Assembly (NCBI GenBank): GCA_963771015.1 | Contig: CAVYRN010000005.1 | Coordinates: 1,054,001-1,118,000 of the forward strand | Reading direction: 5' to 3' | Length of the DNA: 64,000 nucleotides | Source of the DNA: CAVSJJ01 sp963771015 | GTDB lineage: Bacteria > Actinomycetota > Actinomycetes > Actinomycetales > Dermatophilaceae | Shown: one piece after another, positions 49,479-57,729 of the stretch | Layout of the letters: the number at the start of each line of letters is the position of its first letter | Numbering within the stretch: the first letter of the stretch is position 1 | Made by a program: the position numbers and the translations under genes | Notes under the pieces: model-generated | What the model saw: only the letters and a program-made list of their open reading frames with translations | What the model was told of the DNA's origin: nothing | The model's database searches: none

Positions 49479-50534
49479 CTACTCGCGGACTCGGAGCCCC
49501 ATGATGTCGAGGATCCGGTTGAGGTCCTCGACCGATGCGAACTCGATCGTCACCTTGCCCTTGCGCTGGCCGAGAGCAATCCCCACTCTGGTGTCCAGGC
49601 GATCGGACAGCGCCGCGGCGAGGTCATCGAGCTGTGGGCGGCGGGCTCCCGGCCGCGGCTTGCGCCGCGCGGCCTTCGGGTCGTCCCCGCCGAGCGCGAC
49701 GATCTCCTCCACGGCCCGCACCGAGAGCCCCTCGGCGACGACCCGCTGGGCCAGACGTTCCATGGCGGGGCCGTCTGACAGCGAGAGGATGGCCCGGGCA
49801 TGACCGGCACTCAGCACCCCCGCTGCGACCCGACGAGCGACATGCGGGGGGAGCCTGAGCAGCCGGAGGGTGTTCGTCACCTGGGGCCGGGAGCGGTGGA
49901 TGCGCGTGGCCAGCTCCTCCTGGGTGCAGCCGAAGTCCTCGAGGAGCTGGCTGTAGGCCGCGGCCTCCTCGAGAGGGTTGAGCTGGCTGCGGTGGAGGTT
50001 CTCCAGGAGTGCGTCGCGGAGCAGGACGTCGTCCTCGGTCGCCTTGATGATGGCCGGGATCGTCTCGCGCCCGGCCTCGCGAGAGGCGCGCCAGCGCCGC
50101 TCCCCGACGATGAGCTCGTAGCGGACGCCGTCGTCCTCCGCGCCCTCCTGCGTCGCCGCCGGGTCGGCGGCGGCCGGGCGGACGACGACGGGCTGGAGGA
50201 CGCCGATCTCACGGATCGAGTGGACCAGCTCGGCCAGCTCGTCCTCGTCGAAGACGGTGCGCGGCTGGCGCGGGTTGGGACGGATCGCGTCGAGCGGGAT
50301 CTCGGCGAAGGTCGCGCCCGGCACCGGCAGGAGCTGCCCGTCGTCCTGCGTCGGTTCGACGTCGGGTGCCGCGCCGCTCGCCTCGTCGGCGCCGGCCGGC
50401 ATTCCTTCGCCCAGCTCTGGCCGCGCGGGCTGCTCGGCGAAGAAGACGTCGACCGGGCGGGCGCTGGTCGTCGTTGGCGCGTTCGGGATCAGGGCCCCGA
50501 GACCACGGCCGAGGGCGCGGCGCTTCTCGCTCAT
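49479..50534 (-). CDS. parB: Chromosome partitioning protein ParB
   Basis: 351 aa. The CTPase/ParB box is IVGERRWRASREAG, with I-RPNPRQPR near the N-terminal boundary; the helix-turn-helix for parS is CTQEELATRIHRSRPQVTNTLRLLRL; the C-terminal dimerisation domain ends DLNRILDIMGLRVRE. ParB loads on parS sites at 51588, 51702 and 52809 and recruits condensin. It overlaps parA by 4 nt (ATGA). Confidence 0.97.
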   Translation of the reverse strand: MSEKRRALGRGLGALIPNAPTTTSARPVDVFFAEQPARPELGEGMPAGADEASGAAPDVEPTQDDGQLLPVPGATFAEIPLDAIRPNPRQPRTVFDEDELAELVHSIREIGVLQPVVVRPAAADPAATQEGAEDDGVRYELIVGERRWRASREAGRETIPAIIKATEDDVLLRDALLENLHRSQLNPLEEAAAYSQLLEDFGCTQEELATRIHRSRPQVTNTLRLLRLPPHVARRVAAGVLSAGHARAILSLSDGPAMERLAQRVVAEGLSVRAVEEIVALGGDDPKAARRKPRPGARRPQLDDLAAALSDRLDTRVGIALGQRKGKVTIEFASVEDLNRILDIMGLRVRE

Positions 50535-51823
50535 GCGTGCTCCTTGTCCTGGGTGCTGGGCTGGTCCCCGGCCCGGGCGGCGCCGGGCGCCCCGCGGTCG
50601 GCGAGCTCGCTCGCGGCCTCGAGGTAGGACAGGGCCCCGCTGCTGCTCGGGTCATAGGTGATGACGGTCTGTCCGTAGCTCGGCGCCTCGGAGATCCGCA
50701 CTGACCGGGGCACCATCGTCCGCAGCGTCTGGTCCGGGAAGTGCGTGCGCACCTCGTCGGCGACCTGCGCGGCGAGCCTCGTCCGGCCGTCGTACATCGT
50801 CAGCAGGATCGACGAGACGTGCAGGTTGGGGTTGAGGTGGCTGCGGACGAGCTCGATCGTCTTGAGCAGCTGCGAGAGGCCCTCGAGTGCGTAGTACTCG
50901 CACTGGATCGGGATGAACACCTCGTCGGCCCCCACGAAGGCGTTGATGGTGAGCAGGCCGAGGCTGGGTGGGCAGTCGACGAAGACGTAGTCGAGCCGCT
51001 CCCCCCGCTCGGCGAGCTGGTCGGTGTATGCCGTGATCGCGCGGCGCAGCCGGGTCTCACGCGCCACGAGGGAGATGAGCTCGATCTCGGCACCGGCCAG
51101 GTCGATGGTTGCCGGCGCGCACCTCAGGTTGGCGACATCGGGGCAGTCGGCGATGACGTCGGCCAGGGGGGTGTCCTCGATGAGGACGTCGTAGATGCTC
51201 GTGACCTCGGGGTGGTGGGCGATGCCGAGGGCGGTGCTGGCGTTGCCCTGCGGGTCGAGGTCGATGACCAGCACCGAGGCGCCGGACTGGGCCAGGGCGG
51301 CCGCGACGTTGACCGTCGTCGTCGTCTTGCCGACGCCGCCCTTCTGGTTGGCCACGGTGAGGATCCTGGTGCGCTCCGGGCGCGGCACCCCCCTGGACGC
51401 CAGGGCCGCCCGTCGGCGCGCATCCTCGGCGACGGCGCGGGCAAGTGGCGGCTCGTCATCGACCGGCCGCGGGCCGGCGGCCGACCCTCCGTCGTCGGAA
51501 GCCACGTCGTCGGAAGCCACGTCGTCGGAAGCCATGTCGTCGGAAACCGCTGGATGCGGCGCGGCCGCGGTCACCGGCGAGACGGGTGTTTCACGTGAAA
51601 CCTCGGGGGGTGGCTGGGGTGCCGGTGGCTGTTGGTGTCCCGTGGGAGATGTGGTGCCGGCGTCGATCGTGGGCTCGGCTCCTGTTTCCCCAGCGACGGA
51701 TGTTTCACGTGAAACCGGCGACTCGGGCCAGCCGAGAGCGGTGTGGGCCGCCGACGCCGGGCGGGGAAAGCCGAGGCCTGGAGAGGTTGCGGCTCGGGCG
51801 ACAGCGTCCATCTCGGTCGTCAC
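50531..51823 (-). CDS. parA: ParA chromosome partitioning ATPase with long N-terminal extension
   Basis: 430 aa from GTG 51823 (AGGCAGGA just upstream). The ATPase core begins near residue 165: TRILTVANQKGGVGKTTTTVNV (deviant Walker A), then VLVIDLDPQGNASTALG and YVFVDCPPSLGLLT. Before it is an unusual extension of about 160 residues, rich in Pro, Ser, Asp and Ala. It contains two VSRET peptides, which are the translation of parS sites, and a run of ASDDV/M pentapeptides. A core-only start is possible, but the extension keeps an open, coding-like frame. Confidence 0.93.
   Translation of the reverse strand: MTTEMDAVARAATSPGLGFPRPASAAHTALGWPESPVSRETSVAGETGAEPTIDAGTTSPTGHQQPPAPQPPPEVSRETPVSPVTAAAPHPAVSDDMASDDVASDDVASDDGGSAAGPRPVDDEPPLARAVAEDARRRAALASRGVPRPERTRILTVANQKGGVGKTTTTVNVAAALAQSGASVLVIDLDPQGNASTALGIAHHPEVTSIYDVLIEDTPLADVIADCPDVANLRCAPATIDLAGAEIELISLVARETRLRRAITAYTDQLAERGERLDYVFVDCPPSLGLLTINAFVGADEVFIPIQCEYYALEGLSQLLKTIELVRSHLNPNLHVSSILLTMYDGRTRLAAQVADEVRTHFPDQTLRTMVPRSVRISEAPSYGQTVITYDPSSSGALSYLEAASELADRGAPGAARAGDQPSTQDKEHA
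51491..51550. repeat. 15-bp in-frame tandem repeat in the parA extension
   Basis: Four copies of GTCGTCGGAAGCCAC-like units (51491-51505, 51506-51520, 51521-51535 and a diverged 51536-51550), encoding repeated SDDVA/SDDMA pentapeptides on the minus strand. The 15-bp period keeps the frame, so copy number can vary in strains without frameshift. Confidence 0.9.
51588..51601. other. parS: parS centromere site 1, inside parA
   Basis: GTTTCACGTGAAAC, the perfect palindromic core of the consensus ParB site. It lies within parA coding sequence and encodes VSRET. Confidence 0.93.
51702..51715. other. parS: parS centromere site 2, inside parA
   Basis: Identical GTTTCACGTGAAAC palindrome 114 bp from site 1, also encoding VSRET in the parA frame. 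Confidence 0.93.
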
Positions 51824-52066
51824 GGGTCCTGCCTCATGCGTTCTCCAGGTGCGGCCCGAACGGCCGTGAGGGGGAGTCCGACGGGACCGTCGGGCGCGAG
51901 GTCCATCCAACCTCACGCACGCCCTTCACGCCAACCCCTCTCTCGTGGGCCGGGGATGTCCGAGATCTCACCGCCGGTCACCACGGCGACACGACGGCGG
52001 TCACGACCCGTCGATGGGTCGGCCCGACCCGCGCCCCTCCGGCCGGCCCTCTCCTCGCCGATCCCG

Positions 52067-52792
52067 TCAGGCGCGTCTGCGCCGGGCGTTCCGGCGGCCG
52101 CCGCGCCCCGTACCGGCCGGGCCGCGCCGGGGCTCGCCGGCGGTCGGCACCGCGGGGCCGAAGCTCAGCTCGACGGCCGTGGTCGGCGGCTCGACGAGCC
52201 CGGCACCGTACTCGGTCACCTCGGCCGAGATGAGGCCGAGCGCATCCAGCTGTGCCCGGTCCTCGTCGAGCTCAGTCGCGGCGCTCGCCCCCTTCATGGC
52301 CACGACCCGGCCCTGGTCGGCAAGGAGCGGTCGGCACCATCGCGCCAACGTCGCCAACCGCGCAACGGCCCGAGCGGTCACCCAGGGCGCCACCAGCCGC
52401 CCGGCCAGCTCCTCGGCCCGGGCGCGATGGACCGTCACCGACGTCAGACCCAGGACCCGGGTCGTCTCCTCGAGCCACGTCACGCGCCGCTGCATGGGCT
52501 CGACGAGGTGGAGGGTGAGGTCCGGCCGGACGATGGCCAACGCGACTCCCGGCAGGCCCGCGCCGGAGCCGACGTCGATGATGGTTGCCCCGGGTGGAAA
52601 CGCGTCCGCGATGACCGCGCAGTTGAGGACGTGCCGCTCCCAGAGTCGAGGCACCTCACGCGGTCCGAGAAGTCCGCGGCTCACCCCGGTGTCCGCGAGA
52701 ATGGCGACGAACGCCTCGGCGAGCGGAAGACGGTCCCCGAACAGCGCAGCCGCACCCGAAGGTGCGGCCGGTTGCTGGAGTGGACGGCTCAT
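52067..52792 (-). CDS. rsmG: 16S rRNA (guanine-527-N7)-methyltransferase
   Basis: 241 aa. SAM-binding Rossmann fold with TIIDVGSGAGLPGVALAIVRP (motif I), VEPMQRRVTWLEE (motif II) and the RAVARLATLARWCRPLL segment. It methylates G527 of 16S rRNA. The C-terminus (about 215-241) is basic, rich in Gly/Arg. A parS site sits 17 nt upstream of its start. Confidence 0.96.
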   Translation of the reverse strand: MSRPLQQPAAPSGAAALFGDRLPLAEAFVAILADTGVSRGLLGPREVPRLWERHVLNCAVIADAFPPGATIIDVGSGAGLPGVALAIVRPDLTLHLVEPMQRRVTWLEETTRVLGLTSVTVHRARAEELAGRLVAPWVTARAVARLATLARWCRPLLADQGRVVAMKGASAATELDEDRAQLDALGLISAEVTEYGAGLVEPPTTAVELSFGPAVPTAGEPRRGPAGTGRGGRRNARRRRA

Positions 52793-52808
52793 CGGCTCAC
52801 GGCCCGAT

Positions 52809-52822
52809 GTTTCACGTGAAAC
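52809..52822. other. parS: parS centromere site 3, between rsmG and jag
   Basis: Third perfect GTTTCACGTGAAAC, in the intergenic gap 10 nt before the jag stop codon. It is about 5 kb from oriC, consistent with a small parS cluster next to the origin. Confidence 0.93.
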
Positions 52823-52831
52823 GGCGGGGGG

Positions 52832-53539
52832 TCACGCCGGATGGATGACGACGAACCGCCGCGGCTCGGCGCCCTCGGACTCCGACACGAGTCCGGCCGC
52901 CAGGACCTCGTCGTGGACGACCTTGCGCTCGAAGGCGGTCATCGGCTCGAGCGAGTGCTTCTCCCCGGTGTCCACGACCTCCCCGATGGCCTTCTTGGCG
53001 ATGGCTACGAGCTCGGTGCGGCGGGTGGCGCGGTGCCCGGCGACATCAAGCATGAGTCGGCTGCGAGCCCCGGTCTCCGACTGGACCGCCAGCCGAGTCA
53101 GCTCCTGGAGGGCCTCGAGGACCTGTCCGCCCTGGCCCACGAGCCGACGAGGAACCCTGCCCTCCTCGGAGTCGACGATGGCGACCGCGGCCCGATCGCC
53201 GTCGACGTCCACGTCGAGGTCGCCGTCGAGGTCGCAGATGTCGAGGAGGGTCTCGAGGAAGTCGGCGGCCACCTCACCCTCGCGCTCGAGCTCGCGACGC
53301 CGCCGCGCCGGCTTCTGCTCGTCGTCCTGGTCGTCCTCGGCGGCCTCCATGGCGTCGTCGTCGTTCTCATCGGACTCGGCCTTGGCCTCGCTGGACGTGT
53401 CCGTCGTGCTCGCCGCGGCCGCGGTGTCGTCCCCGTCGCCCTCGCGGGCAGCCTTCTCGACCACATCCTCGACCGGGACCACCGCCTCGTCGGGCTCGGT
53501 CACGGCGTCCACGTTCTCAGTGTTCTGCGTCTGGCTCAT
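52832..53539 (-). CDS. jag: Jag/KhpB RNA-binding protein (KH-R3H)
   Basis: 235 aa. An acidic low-complexity N-terminal region of about 85 residues (DENDDDAMEAAEDDQDDEQ) precedes a KH-type fold (RRLVGQGGQVLEALQELTRLA, the GxxG-like loop) and a C-terminal R3H domain (KHSLEPMTAFERKVVHDEV). Jag binds RNA and affects cell envelope and division. ATG 53539 is preferred to the adjacent GTG because AGGAG lies 5 nt upstream of the ATG. Conserved next to yidC. Confidence 0.95.
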   Translation of the reverse strand: MSQTQNTENVDAVTEPDEAVVPVEDVVEKAAREGDGDDTAAAASTTDTSSEAKAESDENDDDAMEAAEDDQDDEQKPARRRRELEREGEVAADFLETLLDICDLDGDLDVDVDGDRAAVAIVDSEEGRVPRRLVGQGGQVLEALQELTRLAVQSETGARSRLMLDVAGHRATRRTELVAIAKKAIGEVVDTGEKHSLEPMTAFERKVVHDEVLAAGLVSESEGAEPRRFVVIHPA

Positions 53540-53620
53540 CACTACTCCTGGGCAAAGGGATGGGAAGGTCCTCGTGGCCGGTCCCGCCGATGGGTCTGTG
53601 CCCTGGGCCCGGCGGGTGTG

Positions 53621-54643
53621 CTAGCCGTCCGTACCGGACGACTCGGGTCCGGAGCCCTCGGTCGGCCGCTGACGGCCCACCGAGCCCTTGCTCCGCTTCT
53701 TGCTCTTGGGCTGTTGCCGTTGCCGTGACTCCTTGGCGGTGGGCGCGGAGTCGATCAGCTCGTCATCCGCCTCGACGATCGCGGGGCGACCGGGTACCGG
53801 CTTGCCCTTGCGCTCCAGGCGCGCATGGAGCGCCTTCTCCGCCGCCGAACCGGGTGCCGGCATCCGGCGGATGACGTAGAACTGCTGGGCCATCGACCAC
53901 ACGTTCGTGGTGAACCAGTAGATGAGGACGCCGATCGGGAAGTTGACACCGGACACGGCGAAGAAGACCGGCAGGACGTAGAGGAGCACCTTCTGCTGCT
54001 TGGCGAAGGGGTTGTCCAGTGCGGAGGCGGGCATGTTCTTCGTCATCAGCTGACGCTGGGTCGTGAACGTCGACGCGGACATCAGGACGATGAGGATGAC
54101 GGTGATGACCCGGGTGTTCGTCGTCGTCGCATGCATGAACGTGTCGGACAGCTGGGCGCCGACGATCTGCGCGTGCTCGGCCTGCCTGGCGACGTTCTGG
54201 GTGATCGGCCCGATCGGTGACCGGTTGCCGGAGGAGACGTCCTTCAGACCGTTGAGAACGCGGAACAGACCGAAGAAGAACGGGCTCTGGACGAGGATCG
54301 GCAGGCACGAGCTGAACGGGTTCGTGCCCTCCTTCCGGTACAGCTCCATCGTCGCCTGGGTCATCGCCTGTCGCGACTCCGGATCCGTCTTGCCCTTGTA
54401 CTTCTTCTGGATCTTCTGCAGCTCGGGCTGGATCATCTGCATCTTGCGAGACGCCATGATCTGCTTGACGAACAGCGGGATCATCGCCGCCCGCATGACG
54501 AGGACGAGGCCGACGATGGACAGACCCCACGTCCACCCCGACTCCTCGGGCATGCCGACGAGGGTGAAGGCCTGGTGGAAGCCATACATGATCCATGCGA
54601 CGAGCCATTCGATGGGCCCGAGGATGGTGTTGAGGAAGTCCAT
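53621..54643 (-). CDS. yidC: YidC membrane insertase (own internal start)
   Basis: 340 aa from ATG 54643, which has AAAGGA 6 nt upstream, so YidC alone can be made. About five hydrophobic helices: the N-terminal WLVAWIMYGFHQAF, then WGLSIVGLVLVMRAAMIPLFVKQ with the conserved groove Arg in VMRAAMIP, the cytoplasmic helical hairpin KMQMIQPELQKIQKKYKGK, ITVILIVLMSA and PIGVLIYWFTTNVWSMAQ. The C-tail is Lys/Arg/Ser-rich. The frame is open without a stop into yidD upstream. Confidence 0.96.
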   Translation of the reverse strand: MDFLNTILGPIEWLVAWIMYGFHQAFTLVGMPEESGWTWGLSIVGLVLVMRAAMIPLFVKQIMASRKMQMIQPELQKIQKKYKGKTDPESRQAMTQATMELYRKEGTNPFSSCLPILVQSPFFFGLFRVLNGLKDVSSGNRSPIGPITQNVARQAEHAQIVGAQLSDTFMHATTTNTRVITVILIVLMSASTFTTQRQLMTKNMPASALDNPFAKQQKVLLYVLPVFFAVSGVNFPIGVLIYWFTTNVWSMAQQFYVIRRMPAPGSAAEKALHARLERKGKPVPGRPAIVEADDELIDSAPTAKESRQRQQPKSKKRSKGSVGRQRPTEGSGPESSGTDG

Positions 54644-55066
54644 GCGGTCCTTTACGGGGTGTGGGCGAGCCGGGGCACGACGCCTCGGCTGCCTAGGTGC
54701 GGGTGGCGGGTCGGTCCGCCGCCGCGGTCCTGGTGGTGCTCTGGTGGTCGGTCGCGACCGCGTCGTCGATCGGGTCGGTCGCGGCCGGTTCGGCCGTCGC
54801 GGTTCGGCCGGTTCGGCGTCATGGCGATGCGGGTGCCGCGGCGGGACGTGGTCGACGCCTCCGGGCGACCACGGGTTGCAGCGAAGTACCCGCCACGCTG
54901 CGAGGTAGGTCCCCTTGATCGGCCCGAACCGCTCAAGGGCGGTGACGGCATACGCCGAGCAGGAGGGGTAGTAACGGCAGCTGGGCGGGGTGAGTGGGGA
55001 GATGAGTAGCTGGTAGGCGCGCACCAGCCAGATCAGTGGCAGTGCCAGCAGCCGCCCGACGCTCAC
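53621..55066 (-). CDS. yidD: YidD-YidC in-frame fusion ORF
   Basis: From GTG 55066 a single frame of 481 codons runs through yidD, a linker and yidC without a stop. Residues 1-77 are YidD: CRYYPSCSAYAVTALERFG and RVLRCNPWSPGGVDHVPP carry the family cysteine motifs. Residues 78-141 are a Pro/Arg/His-rich linker of low complexity, and residue 142 is the YidC Met. YidD is normally a separate 70-120 aa protein aiding membrane insertion. The stop is 4 nt past the rnpA overlap (GTGA). Either a fusion product is made, or a stop was lost or lies at a sequencing error. Confidence 0.75.
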   Translation of the reverse strand: MSVGRLLALPLIWLVRAYQLLISPLTPPSCRYYPSCSAYAVTALERFGPIKGTYLAAWRVLRCNPWSPGGVDHVPPRHPHRHDAEPAEPRRPNRPRPTRSTTRSRPTTRAPPGPRRRTDPPPAPRQPRRRAPARPHPVKDRMDFLNTILGPIEWLVAWIMYGFHQAFTLVGMPEESGWTWGLSIVGLVLVMRAAMIPLFVKQIMASRKMQMIQPELQKIQKKYKGKTDPESRQAMTQATMELYRKEGTNPFSSCLPILVQSPFFFGLFRVLNGLKDVSSGNRSPIGPITQNVARQAEHAQIVGAQLSDTFMHATTTNTRVITVILIVLMSASTFTTQRQLMTKNMPASALDNPFAKQQKVLLYVLPVFFAVSGVNFPIGVLIYWFTTNVWSMAQQFYVIRRMPAPGSAAEKALHARLERKGKPVPGRPAIVEADDELIDSAPTAKESRQRQQPKSKKRSKGSVGRQRPTEGSGPESSGTDG

Positions 55067-55428
55067 GGTGACCCCTTGAATCGACGAGTTACCTTGTCCA
55101 ACAACGGTTTCAGGGCCTCGCTGAGTTCCCGGAAGCTCACTGACGCAGCCGCCGGCTGGGCCCGGACGACGACATCGACCCCGGCCGGTATGCCGCTCAG
55201 CTCGCCGGCCATGATCGCCCGGAGCCGGCGCTTGGTCCGGTTACGGACGACGGCGTTCCCCACGGCCTTGGACACCACGAACCCGACCCGCGGTGGCTGG
55301 CCCACCCGCGCGTCCGAAGTGCTGGCATGGACCACGACGAGTCCCGACCCCGCACGGGCGCCGCCTCGGCCACGGGTCGCCGACGCGAAGTCCGACCCGG
55401 AACGCAGTCGGTTCGGCGCCGGCAGCAC
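55063..55428 (-). CDS. rnpA: Ribonuclease P protein component
   Basis: 121 aa. RNRTKRRLRAIM is the RNR motif for RNase P RNA binding, and VGFVVSKAVGNAVVRNR the conserved strand. It assists the RNA in maturing tRNA 5' ends. GTG 55428 is 8 nt from the rpmH stop. The stop overlaps the yidD start by 4 nt. Confidence 0.95.
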   Translation of the reverse strand: MLPAPNRLRSGSDFASATRGRGGARAGSGLVVVHASTSDARVGQPPRVGFVVSKAVGNAVVRNRTKRRLRAIMAGELSGIPAGVDVVVRAQPAAASVSFRELSEALKPLLDKVTRRFKGSP

Positions 55429-55436
55429 CGCGAGCC

Positions 55437-55574
55437 TCAGGCGGACAGCTCGGCGCGGCCCTTGCGGCGTCGGTTGCCCAGGATGGCGCGGCCGGCGCGG
55501 GTGCGCATCCGCAGGCGGAAGCCGTGGGTCTTGGCCCGGCGACGGTTGTTCGGCTGGAAGGTGCGCTTGCTCAC
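55437..55574 (-). CDS. rpmH: Large ribosomal subunit protein bL34
   Basis: 45 aa: KRTFQPNNRRRAKTHGFRLR and GRAILGNRRRKGRAELSA are the classic bL34 sequence. Start GTG 55574. First gene of the rpmH-rnpA-yidD-yidC-jag cluster leading away from dnaA. Confidence 0.97.
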   Translation of the reverse strand: MSKRTFQPNNRRRAKTHGFRLRMRTRAGRAILGNRRRKGRAELSA

Positions 55575-56154
55575 GGTGCTCACTCTTTCAAGGGCGGGCG
55601 CGAGGGCCCAGTGGTCGAGGCATGGTGGGGGCCGGGGCCCCGAAGTCGGGTCGGCCACAATCGGCAGACCGTGACGCGTCCCCCGACCCGCGGACGCGTG
55701 AGAACACACGACACCGCTTCGACGGAGCACACGAAAGTCACGGGCAGGCGAAAGCAGCCGACCCGACAGGCGTGTCAACGGTACGGGAGCGCGCCAACGC
55801 CGGTCAAACCACGCGGCCCACGCGGCGCACCGGTCGACCGTCAGCAGGCAACCGATTGACGATGCCATCGGAGCTGCCGTCGGTCACGCCGACACGCCGA
55901 CCGGGAGAGAGATCTTCGCCTCGTTTCTCCCGTGCCGACCCTGTTGCGGCTTGCCGGGAGCGGGCGACGTTGTTACGGTCAGCACCGCTGTCACCTAGGT
56001 CGGCACCCCTCCCTCGCCCGTCCGCCCCACCGCGAAGCCCGGCCGGTCCCGAGACCGGCGGTGCGGCATACCCACAGCCTGTGGATAATGCTGTGGACAA
56101 GGGGTGAGCGCGGACGCCTCGCCGCGGGGCTCGACGCAGAGAACGGGAGAGCAC
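55575..56154. promoter_or_regulatory. rpmH-dnaA intergenic region
   Basis: About 580 nt. Rightward, TTGCCG (55951-55956), 17 nt, TACGGT (55974-55979) is a plausible dnaA promoter. Leftward, TTGACA (55778-55773) could be part of an rpmH promoter, but no good -10 pairs with it. DnaA boxes are listed separately. No additional gene supported. Confidence 0.5.
56080..56100 (-). promoter_or_regulatory. DnaA boxes upstream of dnaA
   Basis: TGTGGATAA (56080-56088), the complement of the perfect TTATCCACA, and TGTGGACAA (56092-56100), one mismatch. They sit 55-75 nt before the dnaA start and could mediate autoregulation by DnaA. Confidence 0.65.
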
Positions 56155-57729
56155 GTGCCGGACCTCACGATGGGCCAGATCTGGCGCACGACGCTCGAGG
56201 CCCTTGACTCCGACGGCATCCCGGTTCAGCAGCGCGCCTTCCTCAGCCTGGCCCGTCTCGTCGGGCTCCTCGACGAGACCGCGCTCATCGCCGTTCCCAA
56301 CGACTTCACCAAGGACATCGTGGAGACCCGGCTGCGGCAGCGGGTGACCGACACCCTGAGCGCCCAGCTCGGGCACGAGGTCCGCCTGGCCGTCACCGTC
56401 GATCCGAGTCTGGTCGACCCCGTGGCCGACGCCGACGAGAACGGTGACGCCGAGGCCGCGGGGGTTGAGGCCAGGAACGCCTCGGCCGATCGCTTCCCCG
56501 CCGAGGCCGACGACGCCACCGAGGCCGGCTTCGACCCCGACGCGAGCCGGGCCGCCCGCCGCCGGGAGCTCGACGACCTCGACCTCACCGACGACCTCGA
56601 CCTCACCGACGACGACGCGAGCACCACCGAGCAGGCCCCCACGGGGCCGAGCAGGCTCCGGCCACGGCCGCATACCGCCGTCCCCGAGCTCATCGAGCTG
56701 ACCCGGCTCAACCCGAAGTACACCTTTGACACCTTTGTCACCGGCGCGAGCAACCGGTTCGCCCATGCGGCGGCGGTGGCGGTGGCCGAGGCGCCCGCCA
56801 AGGCGTACAACCCGCTCTTCGTCTACGGCGACTCCGGACTGGGCAAGACCCACCTCCTGCATGCGATCGGCCACTACGCCCGCAACCTCTTCCCACACGT
56901 CAAGGTGCGCTACGTGAACTCCGAGGAGTTCACCAACGACTTCATCAACAGCATCCGCGACGACAAGGCCGCCAACTTCCAGCGCCGCTACCGCGACGTC
57001 GACGTCCTCCTCATCGACGACATCCAGTTCCTCCAGGGCAAGGTCCAGACCCAGGAAGAGTTCTTCCACACGTTCAACACCCTCCACAACGCGAACAAGC
57101 AGGTCGTCATCACCTCGGACGTCCCTCCCAAGCTGCTGTCCGGGTTCGAGGAACGGATGCGCAGCAGGTTCGAGTGGGGGCTGCTCACCGATGTCCAGCC
57201 ACCGGACCTCGAGACCCGGATCGCCATCCTGCGCAAGAAGGCCATCCAGGAGCGGCTCCAGGCCAGCGACGATGTCCTCGAGTTCATCGCCTCCCGGATC
57301 TCGACGAACATCCGCGAGCTCGAGGGTGCCCTCATCCGGGTGACCGCGTTCGCGAGCCTCAACCGGCAGGCCGTCGACCTCTCCCTCGCCGAGATCGTCC
57401 TCAAGGACCTCATTCCCAACGACTCGAGCAGCCAGATCACCAGCGCCACGATCATGGCGCAGACGGCCGCCTACTTCGGGCTGACCCTCGACGACCTCCA
57501 GGGCCAGTCGCGGTCACGGGTTCTCGTCACCGCCCGGCAGATCGCGATGTACCTGTGCCGGGAGCTGACCGACCTCTCCCTCCCCAAGATCGGGCAGCAG
57601 TTCGGCGGACGCGACCACACGACGGTCATGCACGCCGACAAGAAGATCCGCCAGCTCATGGCCGAGCGCCGGGCGATCTACAACCAGGTGACCGAGCTGA
57701 CGAACCGGATCAAACAGCAGTCCCGTTGA
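56155..57729 (+). CDS. dnaA: Chromosomal replication initiator DnaA
   Basis: 524 aa from GTG 56155, which has GGGAG 5 nt upstream; GTG 56104 would add 17 residues. Domain I (MGQIWRTTLEALDSDGI), an acidic domain II linker (DDLDLTDDLDLTDDD), domain III AAA+ with Walker A GDSGLGKTHLL and Walker B VLLIDDIQFLQ, and domain IV with the DnaA box-binding signature GRDHTTVMHADKKI. Initiates replication at the adjacent oriC. Confidence 0.98.
   Translation: MPDLTMGQIWRTTLEALDSDGIPVQQRAFLSLARLVGLLDETALIAVPNDFTKDIVETRLRQRVTDTLSAQLGHEVRLAVTVDPSLVDPVADADENGDAEAAGVEARNASADRFPAEADDATEAGFDPDASRAARRRELDDLDLTDDLDLTDDDASTTEQAPTGPSRLRPRPHTAVPELIELTRLNPKYTFDTFVTGASNRFAHAAAVAVAEAPAKAYNPLFVYGDSGLGKTHLLHAIGHYARNLFPHVKVRYVNSEEFTNDFINSIRDDKAANFQRRYRDVDVLLIDDIQFLQGKVQTQEEFFHTFNTLHNANKQVVITSDVPPKLLSGFEERMRSRFEWGLLTDVQPPDLETRIAILRKKAIQERLQASDDVLEFIASRISTNIRELEGALIRVTAFASLNRQAVDLSLAEIVLKDLIPNDSSSQITSATIMAQTAAYFGLTLDDLQGQSRSRVLVTARQIAMYLCRELTDLSLPKIGQQFGGRDHTTVMHADKKIRQLMAERRAIYNQVTELTNRIKQQSR

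Noticed and set aside
51824..52066. Gene in the gap between parA and rsmG
   Set aside because: Frames here are Arg/Pro-rich shadows without start signals; about 240 nt hold nothing I can support.
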